DNA of 64,000 bases from Acidobacteriota bacterium (GTDB taxonomy: Bacteria; Acidobacteriota; UBA890; WLXD01): NCBI GenBank assembly GCA_012103255.1, contig WLXD01000002.1, forward strand, positions 248,001 to 312,000, written 5' to 3'. Numbering within the stretch: position 1 is the first letter of the stretch; each line of letters opens with the position of its first letter. Shown one piece after another: positions 9,406-18,203 of this stretch. The notes beneath the pieces were generated by a model, which had not been told where the DNA came from, did no database searches, and saw only the letters and a program-made list of their open reading frames with translations. Position numbers and translations under genes: made by a program.

Positions 9406-11013
9406 TTAGATCAAACCGAGACTCCAGAGCGTGGCCATCCCCCACCCGGCCCCGGCGAGCAACATCGTGGGTGAACGGACGATCGTGTCCACCGGTGATC
9501 CGCCCTCATCGTGCACGTGTGCCAGACGCAGATATTCGAATACGCCGTAGGCGACGAACAGCAGCGGGGCAAATTCCCGACCTGCAACGAACACGCCCTG
9601 CGACTCGACCGAGTACAGGCCGTACGCGGTCACCGCCATTCCAGCGGTGATACCCATCGCCTGGTCAACGAACGTCATCGAATAGCCTTCGAGGCTCGGA
9701 CGATGCTCGGCCCCCAGGCCTCGCGCCAGATCCGCGCGCCGCTTGGTAAGGGCCAAGAACAGCGCCAGCGCTGACGAGCACAGGAGTAGCCAGTTCGACG
9801 GGACCACCTGCGCCAGCGCGCAACCTAGCAACACTCGAAGCACGAATCCTGAAGACAGAATGAACACGTCGACCAATGGAACGTGCTTGGCCCCAAGCGA
9901 GTATGCGAGATTCAGGCCGGCGTAGATCCCGACGATCCACAGCGCCGCGGGGCGTTCGGTCAGGATGGTCAACGTGGCGCCCGCGCCCAGCAGGCCAAGA
10001 CTCCATAGATAGGCCACGCCGGTGGACACAATGCCGGCTGCGACGGGTCGATTCCGTTTCGTGGGGTGTTGCCGATCGTGGTCCGCGTCCCGCAAGTCGT
10101 TGAACACGTAGACGGCTGAGTTCACGAGGCTGAATCCCAGAATCCCAGCGAGCAGGATCCGCAGATCGAGACTGGCGCCAGCCGCGACTGCGAAGGGCAG
10201 CGGCATGAGGACAAACGCGTTCTTGCCCCAGTGACGGGGGCGGGCGAGCTTGATGAGGCCACGGCCGACTGACATGGCTAGATCGACATCCTTCGGAAAA
10301 TCATTCGAGGGATCGTTCTCAGCGCCAACATGACCCAACGCCAGATCGGGGGGGGCGTAGATCACACGCTTACCGCGATCGAGTCCACGAAGAACGGTCT
10401 GCGCCACATCCTCTGGCTGAGCCGAGAACGGTGGTGGCTCCAGGCCCGCGGTCATCTCTGTGTGAACGAAACCCGGCTTCACCGTTACGACCCGAAGCCC
10501 GCGATCGCCCCAGGCAAGCTCCAGGGCATCGAGGTAATAACTGAGCCCAGCTTTGGTGGCGCCGTAGGTGATCACGGGTTTGCGCGGCTTGTCCCCGGCG
10601 ACGGAGGAAAATACACACAACGTTCCTCCGCCCGCTTCGACCATGTCGCGGCGCACGACCTCACAGAACGCGATCGTGTGCGCGAAGTTGTTCCGCATCA
10701 GGTCGAGAGCCCTCTCGGGATCATCATCAAGATCCGGCTGAACGGCAAAGCTCGCCGCCGTTACCACGACCATGTCCAACCCCGACAGTTCCTCGCGGGC
10801 CGCTGCCACAGCCGGCCCAAACGTATCCGGCTGGGAAAGGTCACATTCGTGGGCACCTACGGCCCCTGCGCCGGCGTCGCGGAGTTGTGCGGCCGTTGCC
10901 TGGCCTACAGCGAGGTCGCGCCCCAGCACAAAGAGGTCGTCGCCCCGCGCAGCGAGCAAGTCCGAGAGGCATCGTCCGAGGCCTCGTGTAGCTCCGAAAA
11001 CTGCGACCTTCAT
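9406..11013 (-). CDS. Fusion: DprE2-like short-chain dehydrogenase + UbiA-type DPPR synthase
   Basis: The 535-residue protein from ATG 11013 joins two activities. Residues 1 to about 235 are an SDR: GATRGLG cofactor loop, FSSVAG with the catalytic Ser, YGATK with Tyr and Lys, and VKPGFVHTEMTAG; the GLDRGKRVIYAPP segment resembles DprE2. After about residue 255 a UbiA prenyltransferase begins (KLARPRHWGKNAFVLMP) with the first Asp-rich motif NDLRDADHD and HPTKRNRPVAAG, then YSLGAKHVPLVDVFILSS. These match decaprenyl-phosphate phosphoribose synthase (Rv3806c-type). Such a protein would make polyprenyl-P-phosphoribose and, with DprE1, reduce the 2-keto intermediate to the arabinose form. Its start overlaps the DprE1 stop as ATGA. 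Removal of the 5'-phosphate would need a phosphatase not seen here. The open frame runs upstream to 11073, but that part lies within dprE1. Confidence 0.88.
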   Translation of the reverse strand: MKVAVFGATRGLGRCLSDLLAARGDDLFVLGRDLAVGQATAAQLRDAGAGAVGAHECDLSQPDTFGPAVAAAREELSGLDMVVVTAASFAVQPDLDDDPERALDLMRNNFAHTIAFCEVVRRDMVEAGGGTLCVFSSVAGDKPRKPVITYGATKAGLSYYLDALELAWGDRGLRVVTVKPGFVHTEMTAGLEPPPFSAQPEDVAQTVLRGLDRGKRVIYAPPDLALGHVGAENDPSNDFPKDVDLAMSVGRGLIKLARPRHWGKNAFVLMPLPFAVAAGASLDLRILLAGILGFSLVNSAVYVFNDLRDADHDRQHPTKRNRPVAAGIVSTGVAYLWSLGLLGAGATLTILTERPAALWIVGIYAGLNLAYSLGAKHVPLVDVFILSSGFVLRVLLGCALAQVVPSNWLLLCSSALALFLALTKRRADLARGLGAEHRPSLEGYSMTFVDQAMGITAGMAVTAYGLYSVESQGVFVAGREFAPLLFVAYGVFEYLRLAHVHDEGGSPVDTIVRSPTMLLAGAGWGMATLWSLGLI

Positions 11014-12344
11014 TCGGGATCTCCTAGAAGACGTACAGACAGGCCGCTTCGCAGCCGGCGCTCCGGGTCCCAACGATCTCGCACCGCGTTGAAGCGGTCG
11101 AGTCGTTCCCCCTCCATTCGGCGAAAGTCGTCAGCTGACGTCAGCGCATCTTTAGCCAAGTAGATCCGTCCACCGGCTTCGGCCACGAGGGCATTGAGCA
11201 TGCTAACTACCCGAGCGGTATCGGGCATCCGGATCGGGAGGTCGAGCGAGAGCGTAACGCCTGGCATCGGAAACGACAGCAGCCCTTCTCCAGCGACCCC
11301 GAAGTCCTTGATAACAGTGAGCAAGGATGGCGCATTCCGTCTCCGGAGGATGTCGAACACGCCGTGCGCCGCCTCCGAGACGTCGCGTCCCGGCAGCACG
11401 CATTGGTACTGCGTGAATCCGCGCCGACCGTAGAAACGGTTCCAGCTTCGCACGACGTCGAGCGGATGAAAGAACGGTAGCGGTGGCACCACACTGCGGC
11501 CCGCCGTGGCGCGGTGCCGGTGGTAGTAGGCGACGTTCAGGAGGCGCACAAGAGCGCTCCGGGGCGTCCAGCCGGGCATCATCACCGGCATGGTCACGCG
11601 CGGACCTCGACGCCACTCGCGACTCGGCAAATCGCTCGCATCAGCCCATCGCCCCTTGATCACGACGCCACGCCCGATCGCTTCGCCGCCGGCGAGGCCG
11701 TCAGCCCAGGTCACAGTCATCGGCCACTTGTCGCCCGCGGCTGCGAGTCGAACAAGAAGCTCATCGAGTCCACCGACGCACTCCGTCTCCTGCGCGATCC
11801 ATGAACTCTCGATGCGCTCAAGCTGCACCTCGACTTCCAGAATATGGCAGGTGAGCCCCATGCCACCGATCGTTGCCCTGAACAGATCCGGCTCGCGCTC
11901 ACGGTCGATGTCGAGGATATCGCCGGCGGCAGTGCGGACGCGAAGCGCGCGCACGTGATGGCCGAAGCTTCCCGACACGTGGTGATTCTTGCCATGGACG
12001 TCAGCAGCGACCATTCCGCCTGCGGTTACGTACTGCGTACCAGGCAACACCGGACAGCTCCAACCCAGTGGCCACAATAGGTCGTGCAGCGCTTCGAGCG
12101 AAATACCCGCTTCGACGCGGAGCACTCCGGCGTGGGTGTCAAGATCGAGGACTCGCGTGGCAGATCGTGTGCCGGCCACTACGTCATCGCTGCGGGCGGC
12201 TACGGCCGCGTCGCCGTACGCACGACCGAGGCCGCGGCTCAGATTCGCGTCAGCGGTGATGGCCGCCAGGTCGGGCGATTCGCGCAACTGCGCGGCGCGC
12301 ACTGGGTAGCGACCCCACCCACTCAAGAACTCTTCACGCTGCAT
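11010..12344 (-). CDS. dprE1: DprE1-like FAD-dependent polyprenylphosphoryl-ribose 2'-oxidase
   Basis: A 444-residue VAO-fold flavoprotein closely matching mycobacterial DprE1. It has LSGWGRYP at the N-terminus, RGLGRAYGDAAV, the FAD loop PVLPGTQYVTAGG, HGKNHHVSGSFGHHVR with the catalytic-site His, then FFHPLDVVRSWNRFYGRRGF and GGRIYLAKDALT with the active-site Lys. It oxidises the ribose 2'-OH of polyprenyl-P-ribose for the partner dehydrogenase. The benzothiazinone-reactive Cys387 of the M. tuberculosis enzyme is replaced by Ser366 (PGVTLSLDLP versus PGWNICVDFP). The start is uncertain: ATG 12344 fits family length, while ATG 12377 adds 11 residues; neither has a clear Shine-Dalgarno. It overlaps the downstream fusion gene by 4 nt. 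Confidence 0.9.
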   Translation of the reverse strand: MQREEFLSGWGRYPVRAAQLRESPDLAAITADANLSRGLGRAYGDAAVAARSDDVVAGTRSATRVLDLDTHAGVLRVEAGISLEALHDLLWPLGWSCPVLPGTQYVTAGGMVAADVHGKNHHVSGSFGHHVRALRVRTAAGDILDIDREREPDLFRATIGGMGLTCHILEVEVQLERIESSWIAQETECVGGLDELLVRLAAAGDKWPMTVTWADGLAGGEAIGRGVVIKGRWADASDLPSREWRRGPRVTMPVMMPGWTPRSALVRLLNVAYYHRHRATAGRSVVPPLPFFHPLDVVRSWNRFYGRRGFTQYQCVLPGRDVSEAAHGVFDILRRRNAPSLLTVIKDFGVAGEGLLSFPMPGVTLSLDLPIRMPDTARVVSMLNALVAEAGGRIYLAKDALTSADDFRRMEGERLDRFNAVRDRWDPERRLRSGLSVRLLGDPE

Positions 12345-12417
12345 CGCGGAACAGTACCAAGCGCCGCCGCGGCGCATGCGACACTCGGTGCATGCCGATA
12401 CTTGAAAGGGAGACCGG

Positions 12418-13347
12418 ATGCGACGTTTACGGCTCGGCGCAGTTGTAGTTCTACTCGCCCTTGGCGCCGCCTGGCCTCACCAGGCCACGGCGTGGGGTCG
12501 TGACGGCCACATGGTCATCGGGGCCGTTGCCTATGCCCGTCTCCGGGCCGAAGACCCCGCTGCACTCGCCGCCGTTCTGACGGCGCTTCGACAACATCCT
12601 CACTATGCAGACCTGCTTCGGGGCCCCGACGAGTGGGCCCTCGATGTGGACGACGCCGATCTCGCCATCTTCATGCAAGCCTCTCGCTGGGCCGACGATG
12701 TGCGCTCCGGCCGCTACGAAGAGTTCGGCCGCTCGAACTGGCACTACGTGAACTACCACCTGCGTGAAGGGCGTCTCGACCCGCCCGGGGCACCCGAACG
12801 CGACGGCTTTCTTCTCGATGCACTGAAGCGCAACCACGCGCGGGTTCGCTCGAACGATCCAACCGAGCGCGCGATCGCGCTCACATGGCTGTTCCATCTT
12901 GTGGGCGACTCCCACCAGCCGCTGCACAACATCGCCAACCACGCCCCGGAGCACCCCAACGGCGATCGCGGCGGCAACCTGTTCTACGTCAGGGTCGAGG
13001 CCGCCGCGGACACGATCAACCTGCACTGGCTATGGGATGACCTCGTGATCGGCAGCAATCGATTCTCCGATGTGCGACAGCGAGCCATCATGCTGCGCAA
13101 TCAACCCGGCCTCCGCCCTCACGAGCTAGCCGAGCAAACCAGCGAACTCGACTTCTCGACCTGGATCCGCGATGGCGCCGAAATTGCCGTGGAGCACGTC
13201 TATCGAAACGGCGCGCTCCGCGGAGGAACCCGCGAACGCGGCACGCTGCTTCCTGCCGGCTACACCGCAAGCGTGCAGCCCATAGCCCACGAGCGCGCCA
13301 CACTTGCGGGCTACCGACTCGCTCGGCTTCTCTCCGACGCCTTCTAG
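12418..13347 (+). CDS. S1/P1-family zinc nuclease, secreted
   Basis: A 309-residue exported phosphodiesterase of the S1/P1 type, cleaving single-stranded nucleic acid and/or removing 3'-phosphates with three zinc ions. A signal peptide ends at QATA, so the mature protein begins with W26 (WGRDGHMV); this N-terminal Trp is itself a zinc ligand in the family. Further zinc ligands lie in HYADLL..., HYVNYH, HLVGDSHQPLHN and NLHWLWDD. The start is fixed by AAGGGAG just upstream of ATG 12418. It diverges from dprE1. Its stop and that of the convergent NnrS-like gene share the palindrome CTAG (13344-13347). Confidence 0.93.
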   Translation: MRRLRLGAVVVLLALGAAWPHQATAWGRDGHMVIGAVAYARLRAEDPAALAAVLTALRQHPHYADLLRGPDEWALDVDDADLAIFMQASRWADDVRSGRYEEFGRSNWHYVNYHLREGRLDPPGAPERDGFLLDALKRNHARVRSNDPTERAIALTWLFHLVGDSHQPLHNIANHAPEHPNGDRGGNLFYVRVEAAADTINLHWLWDDLVIGSNRFSDVRQRAIMLRNQPGLRPHELAEQTSELDFSTWIRDGAEIAVEHVYRNGALRGGTRERGTLLPAGYTASVQPIAHERATLAGYRLARLLSDAF

Positions 13348-14636
13348 TCGAGCGCGGACTCGAATCTTCGAGCCCGCCGCAACATCACCAGGCGATTGCA
13401 GCCGTCGGCCAATGCACCGGCGAGAAGGGCCGCCGCGCCGCCGCGAGCCAGCCCTGGGGAGCCCAGCCAGATGCCAAGACAAAACAGAGGCGCCCCCGTG
13501 CCCCACCCCCCAAGCACCGCCCATTGGAGTCGGCGGTCTGCCAGCTCATGGAGCGCCACGATTGGGGCTTTGTAGCCGGCATCGATGAATTCCTGCATCC
13601 AGACCGTCAACGGAAGAAGTCGGCCGCCGATACCGACCACGACCTGGGCGAGAAAGCCCATGAGAGCCAGCGCCCCATAGACGGCCGCCAGCCTTAGTCG
13701 TGCTACCGGATCCTCGGTGAGCAGAACCGCCGAGCCGAGGATCGCGGCGACCAGCAGATAGGCGAAGGCGGCCCCTGTGACCGGGAGGGTCAAATCCAGA
13801 GCGATCGGCGAGCGCCGCCTGCTTAGCGCCATACGGACGACGAGCCTGACAAAACACAACGCTGAGGCCACCGCCGCCCCTGCGCCCACTATCAGGACAC
13901 CCGTTGTCGCCCACAACAAGCCGACGCCGAGAGCAAGGACCGCGATCTCAAGAAGCACGGGAGGGAGCCAAACGGCGAACCCCTTCGGCATCGGAGCCGG
14001 CAGGAACATCGGCAGCAGCCTGTACCCCGCCCCGTAGATCATCATCAACACCCAGCCGAGCGCTGCCACGTGAGCGTGCGCGTAGACGCCGCTCAGTGGC
14101 GGCCCGGGCAGCGCGATCAGCCCCATCTTTTGCAACGCCAGGAGCAACCCGAGGCCGCCCGCCAGTGCGAGATTGAGGAATGCGAGCAGAACCGGCACCC
14201 GGTGCTCGAGGGGTATCTGGGCACGTGCCATGCCCGGCAAGACGCGCCATCCGACAAACGCGATCGCGGCCAGAGCTGTGATGCCCGCCCAGGCCATCCC
14301 GTTGTATTCATTGATCCAGAAATGGGTCACCATCCCGGAAACGCTGATCGCCCAGATCCAGAATGCCCAGCGATCGGCACGGCCTCCAGGCACCTCGATA
14401 CGCCAGGCAAGGGGCGCCATGGCGTAGAGCGCCCCGAGAATGGACCCGGTTAGCCACCCGAGTGTGATGAGGTGAACCACCGCGATCGTTCGCGGCTGGT
14501 AGTAGAACTCCGTGGCCAACGCCGGTTGCCATACCAGGAGAACCAGAGCGAGCAGCAGCGCCAGATGAGCGCCAGCGAAGTAGGCCCGCACGACCCGCGC
14601 GGGCGGACGACGGACGCGCTGGCGACGATCTGACAT
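13344..14636 (-). CDS. NnrS / haem-copper-oxidase-subunit-I-like membrane protein
   Basis: A 430-residue polytopic protein with about 12 hydrophobic segments. Candidate haem or metal ligands are H54 in VVHLITLGWLTGS and the HAHVAALGW motif near the middle, spaced as in NnrS and subunit-I-like proteins. GFLAQVVVGIGGRLLPL near residue 320 is another family-type block. No Cu-B His pair or Tyr-His crosslink motif typical of true terminal oxidases is evident and no subunit II or III is adjacent. It is therefore more likely an NnrS-like stress or haem-trafficking protein than an oxidase. It starts 9 bp after the psuG stop on the same strand and may be co-transcribed with it. Confidence 0.75.
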   Translation of the reverse strand: MSDRRQRVRRPPARVVRAYFAGAHLALLLALVLLVWQPALATEFYYQPRTIAVVHLITLGWLTGSILGALYAMAPLAWRIEVPGGRADRWAFWIWAISVSGMVTHFWINEYNGMAWAGITALAAIAFVGWRVLPGMARAQIPLEHRVPVLLAFLNLALAGGLGLLLALQKMGLIALPGPPLSGVYAHAHVAALGWVLMMIYGAGYRLLPMFLPAPMPKGFAVWLPPVLLEIAVLALGVGLLWATTGVLIVGAGAAVASALCFVRLVVRMALSRRRSPIALDLTLPVTGAAFAYLLVAAILGSAVLLTEDPVARLRLAAVYGALALMGFLAQVVVGIGGRLLPLTVWMQEFIDAGYKAPIVALHELADRRLQWAVLGGWGTGAPLFCLGIWLGSPGLARGGAAALLAGALADGCNRLVMLRRARRFESALD

Positions 14637-14645
14637 ACGCCGTTC

Positions 14646-15584
14646 CTAGGGCACCGGCGCGTCGCCCACGGGCGCGCCGAGCAGCCGGGCGATCTCCGTG
14701 GCAAGACGCGCGTTGTGGAGAATCAGTGAGATGTTCGCCGCCAGGCTCTCCTTCCCGGTGATCTCTGCGACGCGAGCCAGCAGGAACGGCGTGATCGCCT
14801 TCCCCGTCACCCCGGCCGCCTCGCACTCAGCGAGCGCCACGGTGATCGCTCCATCGACCGTTGACGGTTCCAGAGCATCTTCGGCCGGCACCGGGTTCGC
14901 CACGACAACCCCGCCCGTTTGGCCGATCCGGCTCCGCGCCTCCAGAATCGCAGCGACCTGCGCGGGGCTATCGACCCGCGCGCCCACGAGGTAGCGACTC
15001 TCCCTGCAATAGAACGCGGGCATCCGGTCCACGCCGTAGCCGAGCACCGGGACTCCAAGCGTCTCCAGAACCTCGAGAGTCGCTCCGATATCGAGTATCG
15101 ATTTCACGCCGCTGCAGACCACGGCAACATCGGTACGGGCGATTTCCTGGAGATCTGCGGACACGTCGAACGTCGTTGCGGCATCTCGATGAACACCTCC
15201 GATGCCGCCGGTGGCGAACACACGAATACCGGCCGAGGCGGCTAGCGACGCGGTGGCTGCGACCGTCGTGCCGCCCGTGTGTGCCTCAGCGACGACAAAT
15301 GGGAGATCGCGGCTACTGATCTTGATGGCCGCGGGCCCCGCTTGTCCCAGACGATCGATCTCGCCCTCACTCAGGCCAACGGTTGGGGCACCGTCGAGGA
15401 CTGCAATCGTGGCCGGCACAGCTCCGCCGTCGCGAACAACCCTCTCCACCGACAGGGCCGTTTCTGCGTTCTCCGGATAGGGCATTCCGTGCGTGATGAT
15501 CGTGGACTCGAGCGCGACAACCGCCTGTCCACGACGCAGCGCAGACGCAACTTCCGGATTCGTCGTTACAATCGGCTGTTCCAT
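14646..15584 (-). CDS. psuG: Pseudouridine-5'-phosphate glycosidase
   Basis: A 312-residue cytoplasmic enzyme reversibly splitting pseudouridine 5'-phosphate into uracil and ribose 5-phosphate. Family features are abundant: VALESTIITHGMPYPEN (catalytic Glu region), HTGGTTVAATASLA with substrate-contacting residues, FATGGIGGVHR, VVCSGVKSILDIGATLE, and GKAITPFLLARVAEITGK, where the second Lys or Glu region closes the site. Length is normal. The kinase partner PsuK is not in the window. It lies directly upstream of the NnrS-like gene and is divergent from ettA, with about 70 bp between the starts. Confidence 0.96.
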   Translation of the reverse strand: MEQPIVTTNPEVASALRRGQAVVALESTIITHGMPYPENAETALSVERVVRDGGAVPATIAVLDGAPTVGLSEGEIDRLGQAGPAAIKISSRDLPFVVAEAHTGGTTVAATASLAASAGIRVFATGGIGGVHRDAATTFDVSADLQEIARTDVAVVCSGVKSILDIGATLEVLETLGVPVLGYGVDRMPAFYCRESRYLVGARVDSPAQVAAILEARSRIGQTGGVVVANPVPAEDALEPSTVDGAITVALAECEAAGVTGKAITPFLLARVAEITGKESLAANISLILHNARLATEIARLLGAPVGDAPVP

Positions 15585-15656
15585 GCGGCGACTCTACGCC
15601 GTTTGGGCGCGTCCAGCGCATCGTTAACAAGGCTTCCAATAGAAGTGGTCCGATCT

Positions 15657-17337
15657 ATGCCCGACATCATCTTCACCATGCAAGACCTGCGGAAGCGGGT
15701 TCCCCCCCAGCGCGAGATCCTCAAGGGGATCTGGCTGTCCTTTCTATTGGGGCGCGAAGATCGGCGTGCTCGGCCACAACGGGTCGGGAAAGTCGTCGCT
15801 GCTGCGGATCATGGCGGGTCTGGACACGGAGTTCGACGGCGAGGCCTACGCCGATAAGAAGGCTACCGTCGGCTTCTTGCCCCAGGAGCCAGAACTCGAC
15901 CCGAGCAAGACGGTTCTTGAGAACGTCATGGAGGGTATGGCCGAGGTCAAGGACTTGCTCGACAAGTTCAACGACATCAGCGACAAGTTCGCCGACCCCG
16001 ACATCGACCCTGACGAGATGACTCGCCTGCTCGAGGAACAAGGCAAGGTTCAGGACAAGATCGACGCCGTCAACGGCTGGGAGCTCGAGTCCACACTCGA
16101 AATCGCCATGGATGCCCTGCGCTGCCCCCCGCCGGAGTCGAGCGTGGAGCATCTGTCCGGTGGAGAGAAGCGACGGGTAGCGCTCTGCCGCCTACTCCTG
16201 CAGAAGCCCGACCTTCTTCTGCTCGACGAGCCCACGAACCACCTGGATGCCGAGTCTGTAGCGTGGCTCGAGCGCCATCTTCACGACTATCCCGGGTCGG
16301 TCGTAGCGGTTACTCACGATCGGTACTTCCTCGACAACGTTGCCGGATGGATCCTGGAACTCGACCGCGGCGCCGGCATTCCGTGGGAAGGCAACTACTC
16401 CTCCTGGCTCGAGCAGAAAGAGAAGCGACTCGCGGCCGAGGAACGTGCCGACGCGAAACATCGCCGAACCCTTTCCCGCGAGCTCGAGTGGGTCCAGATG
16501 GCACCCAGGGCGCGGCAGGCCAAAGGAAAGGCAAGGCTCAACGCGTACGAGGAACTTCGCCAAGAGAACCGCGACCGGATTCCGGACTCGGTCGAGATCT
16601 ACATACCGCCGGGCCCACGCCTCGGAGACGTCGTCATCGAAACCCAGGGTCTGTCCAAGGCGTTTGACGACAAGCTCTTGATCGATGACCTGTCATTTCA
16701 GCTTCCACCCGCGGGAATCGTCGGCATCATCGGGCCAAACGGGGCTGGCAAGAGCACGCTATTCCGCATGATCACTGGGCAAGACGAGCCCGACACCGGT
16801 TCGATCCGGTTGGGTGAAACCGTCCAACTGACCTACGTGGATCAGTCGCGCGACGCTCTCCAACCCGATCAGAGCATCTGGGAGGCCATCTCCGAAGGGA
16901 ACGACCGCATTCAGCTCGGCTCTCGTGAGGTGAATTCGCGAGCCTACGTTGCGAGTTTCAACTTCAAGGGCGCCGATCAGCAGCAAAAGCTTGGCGTGCT
17001 GTCAGGTGGCGAGCGCAACCGGGTGCACCTCGCACGCATGCTGAAGTCAGGTGCAAACGTCCTGATGCTCGATGAGCCAACCAACGATCTTGACGTCGAC
17101 ACATTGCGAGCACTCGAAGAGGCACTGTTGAGTTTCGACGGATGTGCGTTGGTGATCAGCCATGACCGCTGGTTCCTCGATCGCGTTGCCACCCACATTC
17201 TCGCCTTTGAGGGCGATAGCCATGTGGAGTGGTTCGCCGGCAACTATCAGGACTACGCCGCGGACTTCCGCAACCGGAAGGGCCGCGACGCCGATCAGCC
17301 GCAGCGCATCAAGTACCGGCGGCTCACGAAGGATTGA
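15657..17337 (+). CDS. ettA: EttA-type ABC-F translation factor, frame disrupted near the N-terminus
   Basis: EttA is a ribosome-associated ABC-F ATPase that gates entry into elongation. ATG 15657 begins MPDIIFTMQDLRKRVPPQ and continues to about 15741, where a TTT run appears to hold one extra T. Before it the frame reads LKGIWLSF; after it the main frame reads YWGAKIGVLGHNGSGKSS and continues uninterrupted to 17337. With the extra base removed the product is about 559 residues, the normal EttA length. Both ABC domains are intact: Walker A GHNGSGKS and GPNGAGKS, signatures LSGGEKRR and LSGGERNR, LLDEPTNHLDAES and MLDEPTNDLDVD, plus a charged linker (MAPRARQAKGKARL). Read literally, only GTG 15766 could start the main frame, removing the front of domain 1. 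Confidence 0.9.
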
Positions 17338-17341
17338 CCCG

Positions 17342-18040
17342 CTAGCGACCTCGGGGCCGATCTGGCGCGAGGAGAGGCAGTGGGTCGACGGGCTGGCCCC
17401 GCGTGTGCACCTCGAAGTGCAGGTGCGGAGGGCCGCCGGCAGCGTTGCCACTCGTGCCCACATAGCCGATCAAGTCACCAGCCCCGAGTCGATCGCCGCG
17501 CGAGACGGTGCGTGCATCGAGATGGCTGAAGACCCACTCGTACTCGCCCCCAAGCGACGAAACAACGACCACGTTGCCGCCCAGCGAACGAATGCCTGAA
17601 ACCAGCACCGTGCCAGCCGCCGGGGCGAGCACCGCAGTGCCGCGCGGTGCGGCGATATCGATGCCCTCGTGTCGACGCGAACTGCCACGCGGATCGCCAA
17701 ACTGACTGATGACGTTCGAAGTGTCGGCTCCGGCAACCGGCGTCCACCCGCCGGACGCGGCCCGCGGAGCAGACGGCGCTATATCGAGGGTCCCGGTCGA
17801 TGGAGATTCGGGCGCCATTCTTAGTGGCTCAGCCTTCGCGGAAGGACGCGCATTCGACTCGTCTGCGATCACCCGGTCGTCCACAGGAAGGACCGTTGCG
17901 TCCTCACCTGGTGGAGCAGGGTCCGTCGCCTCACGATCGGCCCGCGCCGCGGCGTGAGGTCGCATCGCCGGGTTGCTTGCGCACCCGATCGTGGCGATCA
18001 AGACAACTGGCGCTAGCGCGCGAAGTACTCGACAGGACAT
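17342..18040 (-). CDS. M23 (LytM-type) peptidase lipoprotein
   Basis: 232 residues with a lipoprotein signal (LIATIGC, Cys20). A long low-complexity Ala/Pro/Asp linker spans to about residue 105, followed by a LytM domain. Zinc-site motifs are HEGIDIAAPRGT (first His and Asp) and HLHFEV (His-x-His), with the intervening SHLDARTVSRGDRLGAGDLIGYVG block. All catalytic ligands are present, so it is probably an active cell-wall endopeptidase or, if an NlpD-like activator, a catalytically capable one; no LysM domain is visible. It is anchored to the outer or inner membrane. It is convergent with ettA, with only 4 bp between the stops. Confidence 0.9.
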   Translation of the reverse strand: MSCRVLRALAPVVLIATIGCASNPAMRPHAAARADREATDPAPPGEDATVLPVDDRVIADESNARPSAKAEPLRMAPESPSTGTLDIAPSAPRAASGGWTPVAGADTSNVISQFGDPRGSSRRHEGIDIAAPRGTAVLAPAAGTVLVSGIRSLGGNVVVVSSLGGEYEWVFSHLDARTVSRGDRLGAGDLIGYVGTSGNAAGGPPHLHFEVHTRGQPVDPLPLLAPDRPRGR

Positions 18041-18203
18041 GGCACCTCGGAACCGGCGGGAGATGGGACGCGAAGTGAGGTCTCCAAGGTTAGTCGCAGG
18101 AGCCCCGCGAACAGAAGAGGGCCGGAAACAGCATTGCTACACAGACGCCAGTGGTGGCCGTCGACCTGTCGCTTTGCAGCTCGGCCCCGCCTAGAATCAG
18201 GCG

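Noticed and set aside
15720-15745. prfB-like programmed frameshift in ettA
   Set aside because: AAGGGG lies 12 nt from the TTT codon, not the 3 nt spacing of prfB, and there is no stop codon in the A-site; kept only as a remote alternative to a sequencing error.
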